A stretch of 11,534 nt of DNA from CAZPWQ01 sp964590495 (GTDB taxonomy: Bacteria > Bacteroidota > Rhodothermia > Balneolales > Balneolaceae): the NCBI GenBank assembly GCA_964590495.1, contig CAZPWQ010000108.1, forward strand, positions 1 to 11,534. The letters are read 5' to 3'. Positions 6,605 to 11,534 of this stretch are shown piece by piece (within the stretch, counting starts at the first letter, position 1; the number at the start of each line of letters is the position of its first letter). The notes under the pieces were generated by a model that had not been told where the DNA came from, made no database searches, and saw nothing but the letters and a program-made list of their open reading frames with translations. Position numbers and translations under genes: made by a program.

Positions 6605-9600
6605 TTATTCAACAATGAGCGTCCCCTGCATACTTCGCCAATGACCAGGAATAGTACAGACGAAACCGTACTTGCCGGGCTCTGATGGCACCGTAAACGT
6701 CAGCTCATAGGACTCACCGGGCTGGAGTATAGGTGTATTTGCCAGCACATCCTCAGACTCGGGGGTATAATCCTTCGTTCTGCCTTCTGAAGAGGCTGTC
6801 ATCTTATCCGCCAAACCACCTATCCGTTCAATTGATCCGGGCGTAACAAACAGAACGTTGTGTTCCATATTACCGGTATTATCAAATACCACACGTACTG
6901 TCTGGCCTGCCTTTACCCGCAGCTCTTCTTTGTCGAATTCAAGTATATTGGGAGTGACGCCAAGTTCCAGTTCGACGTCGACACCCGAAGATGCAGTGTC
7001 GGCCTCGCCGGATGAATCGTTTTCTTGAAGGACATCGGGATTTTCATTATAAACCATACTGACAATTCCTTCGAGGGTTTCTTCCGGATCTGAATCTTCC
7101 TCACCCTGGAAATTTTTAGCATCTTCGAGTATGCCTGCGTTATCTGCAGCATTTAGAAAGCCGCGGCTGTGTACGGCAGTACTCAGAGCAGCAGCTTCTC
7201 GTATCCAGCGGTCTTCCATATTCGAAGAATCACCGAGCATTTCAAAAATTGCTTCTCCGGCCTTATCACTTGCCGGCATGCCGGCAAGCGACACCAGGGC
7301 CTCTAAACGTACTGTAAGAACCGGATCATCCAGAAGGTCAATCTCCAGGATAGCGTCTACCGAAGAAGCTTTCTCCGGGAGTACCTGTACTGCATTAAGC
7401 CTTACACCGGATGAGGGATGATCCAAAGCATCAACAGCGGCAGAAAGAGCCTCATCATTCCCCCCGTTCAGTTCTCCCAGCCCGTGTAGCGTCCAGAGTG
7501 CGTGAATTGCCGCTGTATTCAATCCGATCTCATCGATACTGCGATCCTTCACAAGCGCAATGAGTTCCGGTGTTACATCCATTTCGCCACGTTCCACCAG
7601 CAGGCGCTGGGCACGCATTCGCCAAAACATATTGTCGTGTTTCAGGGTATTGACCAGTTTCTGTGCATCCGCCCCTTTCAGAGTGAAATTCTCATTGGAT
7701 TCATTATCCTCATATACTATACGATAGATCCTTCCGTGTTCACGGTCGCGCAACGGGTTCGCGTAGGCATTGCCGGGCGTAGGCTCCTGTCTGTCGCTCT
7801 CTGCATTGTGCTGATTGATATAGTTATACCAGTCGGATATCCATACATGTCCATCCGGACCAACATCTGCTACTACGGGAGAAAACCATTCGTCATCACT
7901 GGCAATCAGGTTTCGTGGATTTTCAGCTTTATAGCTTGAACCATTCTCAGTGAGAATCATCTCTCCAACCAGCTGCACGGTCGGATCCATAACAAACGCT
8001 CTCTGGTTCCAATATTCCTTCGGGTAGGTCCGGGCGGTATAGAATTCATGGCCCGCCCCGGATGTATAAGCCCCTACCCAGTCTACCTGGCGAAATAAGT
8101 TGGTCAACGTGATGACCCGGGCGGTATTGGTAAGGCTTTCGGTAACCGAATCGTCCAAATCAGACAAATTATTATAAAGACTTTGGGGAAATGGAAGGTA
8201 TGTACTGGGATTTCCATTGGCAGTTGAAATAAATGCCCTGCCCTGTTCATTGAAGCCAAATCCCCAGGTGTTGTTATTAGTCCGGCGAAGGAAGTCCAGC
8301 TTTGAACCGTCTTCTTTAAAGCGGTAAACTCCCATGCGGAATTCATGCTTCTCTTCTCCTACCGTTCCTTCAAATCCTGAATATCCAAGTACACCCCAGA
8401 TCCAGTTATCCAGTCCATAGTGCAGATTATTCGGACCGGCATGCGTATCAAACTGGCTCCAGCCTTCGAACAGAACTTCGCGAACATCTGCTTTATCATC
8501 GCCGTCCGTATCTTTCAAAAACAAGGTTTGAGGAGCCTGGTGAACGATCACTCCGCCATTGGAAAATGTCAGACTGGTGGGAATATTCAGGCTGTCAGCA
8601 AATTCCGTGAACTTGTCAGCTTTACCATCACCATTCGTATCTTCAAGAATCATAATGCGATCTTTCCCACCGTTATCCGGCCAAAATTCGCGGGGATAGG
8701 GGTATTCGATGGATTCGATGACCCACAGACGTCCCTGTTCATCCCAGTTCATTGAGATAGGATTTACAATATCCGGTTCGGAGGCGAACAATTCCACACG
8801 AAAACCCGGTGGTACGATCATCCGGTCAATAGCTGTTTCGGGTGATAACGCCTTCTGTTTCTTGTAATACATGGGATAATTGGAATCCCTGTCCATCGGT
8901 CCCACTTCTTCTTCATATTCCATGCGTACTTCATGGGGCGGCGGGAAGGGAACATCCAATACATCATATTTAAATGGATTCTCAATAGTGCGGGAAGCCA
9001 GCTCAGCCTGCACGTCCTGACCGGCAGCCCAGCGGATACCACGCTCAAGAAGTTCATGAAATCCCGGATTCTGCCATGTCCGCTCGTCATGCCCCCAGGC
9101 CGTATAAAATACGCGCCCGTCTCCCTGGGTTCGTATCCAGGTCCATGGTTCATCATCCCGATAGCTTAGAACGGTACGATTCTCTTCATTATGCTTTTGG
9201 TGGACATAAGTCTCATCCCAGCTTTCAAAGCCTTCAAATCCTTTCATAATTTCATGATCCGGTTCGGCAATACGGGTTTTGAATTCACCCGTTCCATGGC
9301 TCTCGAACGCACCGCCAAGTAATTCAATGAATTTCTCCGAATTCCTGAAGTTTCCGGAAGCCGAATGTACAGGAACAAATCCACCGCCTTCGTCAACATA
9401 GGTAAGTAAAGCTTCCTCTTTTTCCTTTGGCAACTCCGGATAATCGGGTTCATGATAATTTGCGTACAATAGCAATACGTCGTATTTCCGCAGGTTTTCC
9501 AGGTTCAGGTCGTTTATATCACTGGTATAGAAGAGCTCGATCCCACGGTCCAGCATCGGCCTTGTGACATCTCTAAGACGCTCTGAAGGATTATGTCCCC

Positions 9601-9745
9601 GATCATCACCCAGGAACAGAACTTTAAGACGTTTATTCTTTTCCTCTTTATCACCTTGCTCTGAGTTGTATGCCGACAGCATGAATAACGCCGTCAGAAA
9701 GATACTTATTCCAGTTACATATTTTGAGTTACTTTTTATCCACAT
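6605..9745 (-). CDS. Secreted ThuA / PVC-type dehydrogenase-like propeller / HEAT / cupredoxin fusion protein
   Basis: This 1046-residue exported protein has four recognisable parts. Residues 1-26 are a signal peptide (ATG at 9745). Residues about 40-242 are a ThuA (trehalose-utilisation, glutamine-amidotransferase-like) domain with VLFLGDDRGHN, GGGFVPVHSA and FYTAWGHDERTW. Residues about 305-680 match the PVC-type membrane-bound dehydrogenase-like beta-propeller, opening with VPPGFRVELFASEPD and carrying two Ca-loop-like motifs, DTNGDGKAD (369-377) and DTDGDDKAD (412-420). Residues about 690-880 are helical and HEAT-like. After an acidic linker, residues about 925-1046 form a plastocyanin/azurin-type cupredoxin with a full type-1 copper set: His962, Cys1030, His1035 and Met1039. 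No CxxCH haem motif is present, although many relatives have a cytochrome c domain. Sugar or polyol oxidation in the periplasm is inferred from family and context; the true substrate is unknown. It is the first gene before GH43 and GH16. Confidence 0.9.
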   Translation of the reverse strand: MWIKSNSKYVTGISIFLTALFMLSAYNSEQGDKEEKNKRLKVLFLGDDRGHNPSERLRDVTRPMLDRGIELFYTSDINDLNLENLRKYDVLLLYANYHEPDYPELPKEKEEALLTYVDEGGGFVPVHSASGNFRNSEKFIELLGGAFESHGTGEFKTRIAEPDHEIMKGFEGFESWDETYVHQKHNEENRTVLSYRDDEPWTWIRTQGDGRVFYTAWGHDERTWQNPGFHELLERGIRWAAGQDVQAELASRTIENPFKYDVLDVPFPPPHEVRMEYEEEVGPMDRDSNYPMYYKKQKALSPETAIDRMIVPPGFRVELFASEPDIVNPISMNWDEQGRLWVIESIEYPYPREFWPDNGGKDRIMILEDTNGDGKADKFTEFADSLNIPTSLTFSNGGVIVHQAPQTLFLKDTDGDDKADVREVLFEGWSQFDTHAGPNNLHYGLDNWIWGVLGYSGFEGTVGEEKHEFRMGVYRFKEDGSKLDFLRRTNNNTWGFGFNEQGRAFISTANGNPSTYLPFPQSLYNNLSDLDDSVTESLTNTARVITLTNLFRQVDWVGAYTSGAGHEFYTARTYPKEYWNQRAFVMDPTVQLVGEMILTENGSSYKAENPRNLIASDDEWFSPVVADVGPDGHVWISDWYNYINQHNAESDRQEPTPGNAYANPLRDREHGRIYRIVYEDNESNENFTLKGADAQKLVNTLKHDNMFWRMRAQRLLVERGEMDVTPELIALVKDRSIDEIGLNTAAIHALWTLHGLGELNGGNDEALSAAVDALDHPSSGVRLNAVQVLPEKASSVDAILEIDLLDDPVLTVRLEALVSLAGMPASDKAGEAIFEMLGDSSNMEDRWIREAAALSTAVHSRGFLNAADNAGILEDAKNFQGEEDSDPEETLEGIVSMVYNENPDVLQENDSSGEADTASSGVDVELELGVTPNILEFDKEELRVKAGQTVRVVFDNTGNMEHNVLFVTPGSIERIGGLADKMTASSEGRTKDYTPESEDVLANTPILQPGESYELTFTVPSEPGKYGFVCTIPGHWRSMQGTLIVE

Positions 9746-9844
9746 GTTTAGATAATTAAATAATTGTAAGAATGCGTTCAGTTAGTTAAATAGATACATT
9801 GATAAATTTTTGAAAATAATTCTGACTATCTTGCCTTACTCACA
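9746..9844. other. Leader region of the ThuA fusion gene
   Basis: This is AT-rich sequence between the fusion-gene start and the first repeat copy. The promoter of the minus-strand operon should lie here or inside the repeat. I found no convincing TTG/TAnnTTTG pair and no operator like the one at 1172-1187. Confidence 0.4.
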
Positions 9845-10077
9845 GAAACAACCCCCACGGCTAAAGCCGCACCCCCTTTTTTAAGGGGGAATTTTCCCTG
9901 CATGTTAACCGTGATAAATCACGATTTACCTTTCTTCCTACTTTAGAGAATCAAATAATAATTTTCTGCCTCAATTCTAAATAGGTTTACAATTCTAAAT
10001 TCACCCTCAATAATCCCCCTTCCGCCGGCAGTCGGACACGGTAGCAAAGGGGGAATTAAAGGGGGTTGTTGGACCAT
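9845..10077. repeat. Inverted-terminus repeat element, copy A (long form)
   Basis: This 233-bp copy has perfect 10-bp terminal inverted repeats, AACAACCCCC at 9847-9856 and GGGGGTTGTT at 10061-10070. Inside are a CGGC/GCCG hairpin, a CCCCCTT/AAGGGGG hairpin and a CGTGAT/ATCACG hairpin at 9910-9923. Near the right end a second C-run/G-run pair brackets a 24-nt GC-rich insert. It differs from copy C by three substitutions and one single-base indel. It has no coding capacity of note and lies upstream of the ThuA fusion gene and downstream of the DUF559 gene. A non-autonomous MITE-like element is the best guess. Confidence 0.85.
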
Positions 10078-10116
10078 TTATAACTTTGGTTCAATACATC
10101 GATCAAGGCAAAATAC

Positions 10117-10488
10117 TTATTTTTCCTTTTCATCTTCATATTTCTTTATCCATCCTTCAATACTACGAAGGACAGTTTCCATATCTTTTTTTATTTCCAG
10201 ATCATCAAATCGTAAAACAGTCAGCCCATACTGTTCCAGCCATTGTTGCCGCTCGACATCTTCGGTTAATTTGTAATCATGGGTTTCTCCATCTATTTCT
10301 ATAATTAACTTCAGATTACTGCAGTAGAAATCAACGATAAAGTTACCTATTGGTTTTTGCCGCATAAACTGATATCCGAGCATTTGTCGTTTCTTGAGCA
10401 TATCCCACAGCAGTACTTCCGAAAGTGTGCTGTTGTTTCTCAGATTACGTGCCAGTTGTTTTAGTTTTGGATTATAGTAAATCTTCAT
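10117..10488 (-). CDS. DUF559 domain protein, Vsr-like endonuclease fold
   Basis: This 123-residue protein starts at ATG 10488; a TTG at 10506 would add only six residues. It matches the DUF559 family, whose members have the very-short-patch-repair / restriction-endonuclease-like fold. Visible family motifs are LSEVLLWDMLK (22-32), RQKPIGNFIVDFYC (43-56), LIIEIDGETH (61-70), a RQ in the following helix, and YGLTVLRFDD. Candidate active-site residues are Glu24, Asp53, Glu64, Asp66 and His70. Full family length suggests it is intact. It stands alone, 39 bp from repeat copy A and 37 bp from copy B, so it is bracketed by the repeats. The cellular role of DUF559 proteins is not established; a nuclease tied to the repeats is inference only. 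Confidence 0.9.
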   Translation of the reverse strand: MKIYYNPKLKQLARNLRNNSTLSEVLLWDMLKKRQMLGYQFMRQKPIGNFIVDFYCSNLKLIIEIDGETHDYKLTEDVERQQWLEQYGLTVLRFDDLEIKKDMETVLRSIEGWIKKYEDEKEK

Positions 10489-10525
10489 TGTTATATGGTT
10501 ATGCAACTACAATGCATGAATCATA

Positions 10526-10730
10526 GAAACAACCCCCGCGGCTGAAGCCGCACCCCCTTTTTTAAGGGGGATTTTATCCTGAATAATAATCCGGATAAAT
10601 CATTATTCGCTTTCTTCCTGCTTCTAAGGAAGAATGCTAAAGCTAGCATTTTATTTCTGCTGGGTTCGTAATATTCACCCACGGAAATCCCCCTTAACAA
10701 AGGGGGAACTAAAGGGGGTTGTTGGACCAT
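10526..10730. repeat. Inverted-terminus repeat element, copy B (short form)
   Basis: This 205-bp copy is in the same orientation as A and C. It has the same 10-bp terminal inverted repeats (10528-10537 and 10714-10723), the GCGGCTGAAGCCGC hairpin and both C-run/G-run stems, but lacks the 24-nt insert and has a diverged middle. The middle still folds: GAATAAT/ATTATTC (10581-10608), TTCTTCC/GGAAGAA (10612-10634) and AATGCTA/TAGCATT (10633-10650) are perfect stems. It lies just upstream of the DUF559 start and may carry its promoter. An open frame across it is judged spurious. Confidence 0.85.
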
Positions 10731-10817
10731 CCATAACCCATATAACTAAAATAAATTTTGACTCAATATCTTGATTATTAAAATTGTTGCTAAATTAGCG
10801 ATTAAGTTATGTTCATG

Positions 10818-11049
10818 GAAACAACCCCCGCGGCTGAAGCCGCACCCCCTTTTTTAAGGGGCAATTTTCCCTGCATGTTAACCGTGATAAATCACGATTT
10901 ACCTTTCTTCCTACTTTAGAGAATCAAATAATAATTTTCTGCCTCAATTCTAAATAGGTTTACAATTCTAAATTCACCCTCAATAATCCCCCTTCCGCCG
11001 GCAGTCGGACACGGTAGCAAAGGGGGAATTAAAGGGGGTTGTTGACCAT
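10818..11049. repeat. Inverted-terminus repeat element, copy C (long form)
   Basis: This 232-bp copy is almost identical to copy A: three substitutions near the left end and one missing G near the right end, with the whole middle unchanged. Terminal inverted repeats are at 10820-10829 and 11034-11043. It lies 35 bp past the stop of the PEP-hydrolase-family gene, so it could also act as a 3' structure for that transcript. The 87 bp between copies B and C is AT-rich and shows no gene. Confidence 0.85.
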
Positions 11050-11084
11050 CTTTGTCAAAGAATAAAACCAATAGCATTTTGAGA

Positions 11085-11534
11085 TTAAAGTTTTAATTCC
11101 TTAAAGGATCTGGCTTGTTCTTCAATTGCTTTTTCGGCGGCAAGACGCTCAATACTAGAGGCACCGAAAAATCCGGCAACACCTTCCGTATGTTCAAATA
11201 TATACTGTGCATCTTCCGGTTCCGCTATCGGTCCGCCATGGCAAAGTACAATGACATCATCCCGGATATCCTTTGCCACATCGTGCATTTCCTGGATCCG
11301 CTCGGCCGCCTCCTCCAGCGACGGTGCAACATCCGGGCTCACCCCGATAGATCCCTTAACAGTCGTATTCATATGCGTCACCAAAACATCAGCTCCCGCC
11401 TCAGTCATTTTTACCGTTTGTTCCACGTCAAAAACATAGGGACAAGTCAGCATATCCAGTTCGTGAGCCAGCCGGATCATTTCAACTTCCAGATCATAAC
11501 TCATACCGGTTTCTTCAAGTATCTGCCGGAAATT
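11085..11534 (-). CDS. Phosphoenolpyruvate hydrolase family protein (TIM-barrel, Tm-1 C-terminal-like), N-terminus outside window
   Basis: These are the last 149 residues of a TIM-barrel protein; the frame is open at the window edge, upstream of an internal Met codon at 11504. Family landmarks are LEETGMSYDLEVEMI near the left, a TEAGADVLVTHM stretch, VLCHGGPIAEPEDAQY and the closing GASSIERL. This is the domain found alone in bacteria and joined to a UPF0261 domain in plant Tm-1 proteins. Bacterial members are annotated as PEP hydrolases or IGPS-like barrels, with roles in many species still unclear. A UPF0261 partner gene may lie just upstream, beyond the window; this is expectation from the family, not seen. 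The gene ends 35 bp before repeat copy C. Confidence 0.9.
   Translation of the reverse strand, partial: NFRQILEETGMSYDLEVEMIRLAHELDMLTCPYVFDVEQTVKMTEAGADVLVTHMNTTVKGSIGVSPDVAPSLEEAAERIQEMHDVAKDIRDDVIVLCHGGPIAEPEDAQYIFEHTEGVAGFFGASSIERLAAEKAIEEQARSFKELKL

Noticed and set aside
7502..7939. 145-residue plus-strand open frame
   Set aside because: It is a shadow inside the ThuA fusion gene, which has continuous domain matches on the other strand; the frame shows no known motif.
6605..9745. Cytochrome c (CxxCH) haem site in the large fusion protein
   Set aside because: Only one cysteine (Cys1030) is present in the whole protein and it sits in the copper-site motif.
9845..10077. Complete insertion sequence
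   Set aside because: There is no transposase frame in any copy and no clear target-site duplication; non-autonomous repeat is the most that can be said.
10489..10506. TTG start for the DUF559 gene
   Set aside because: The ATG at 10488 begins the MKIYYNPKLK start usual for the family; the six extra residues have no support.
10521..10730. 69-residue open frame on the minus strand
   Set aside because: It is the translation of repeat copy B, made of its C-run/G-run ends; such frames arise from the repeat itself and copies A and C do not keep it.
9845..11049. CRISPR array
   Set aside because: Units are 205-233 bp, only three, with irregular spacing and a gene between two of them; they have inverted ends rather than short direct repeats with spacers.

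Overview
The window reads as a carbohydrate-use region from a Gram-negative bacterium, most likely marine or halophilic and of the Bacteroidota/Balneolota/Rhodothermota type. The grounds are the lipoprotein glycoside hydrolases, the vSGLT-like sodium/sugar symporter, the ThuA/PVC-dehydrogenase/cupredoxin fusion, weak Shine-Dalgarno signals and moderate GC. This placement is inferred from gene content; there is no rRNA or other marker in the window.

Left part (1-4565): a truncated SSS-family symporter very like Vibrio SglT (minus strand) diverges from a two-gene plus-strand operon, dgoK (2-dehydro-3-deoxygalactonokinase) and a GntP-family permease. A 16-bp LacI-type palindrome lies in the divergent gap. 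A KDPG/KDPGal aldolase gene faces the operon convergently. Together the kinase and aldolase perform the last two steps of a De Ley-Doudoroff type pathway (2-keto-3-deoxygalactonate to pyruvate plus glyceraldehyde 3-phosphate), with two transporters to feed it.

Middle part (4566-9745, all minus strand): a 1046-residue secreted protein joins a ThuA domain, a PVC-type dehydrogenase-like beta-propeller, a HEAT-like region and a C-terminal type-1 copper domain. It is followed by a GH43 lipoprotein and a GH16 lipoprotein that overlap as TGATG. These would act on polysaccharide at or outside the cell surface and supply sugars to the catabolic genes on the left.

Right part (9746-11534): three same-orientation copies (233, 205 and 232 bp) of a repeat with 10-bp terminal inverted repeats (AACAACCCCC/GGGGGTTGTT) and several internal hairpins. 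A small DUF559 (Vsr-fold) nuclease gene sits between the first two copies. The window ends inside a phosphoenolpyruvate-hydrolase-family (Tm-1 TIM-barrel-like) gene. The repeat/DUF559 cluster is the part least explained by known gene families and the best candidate for an undescribed mobile or regulatory element.
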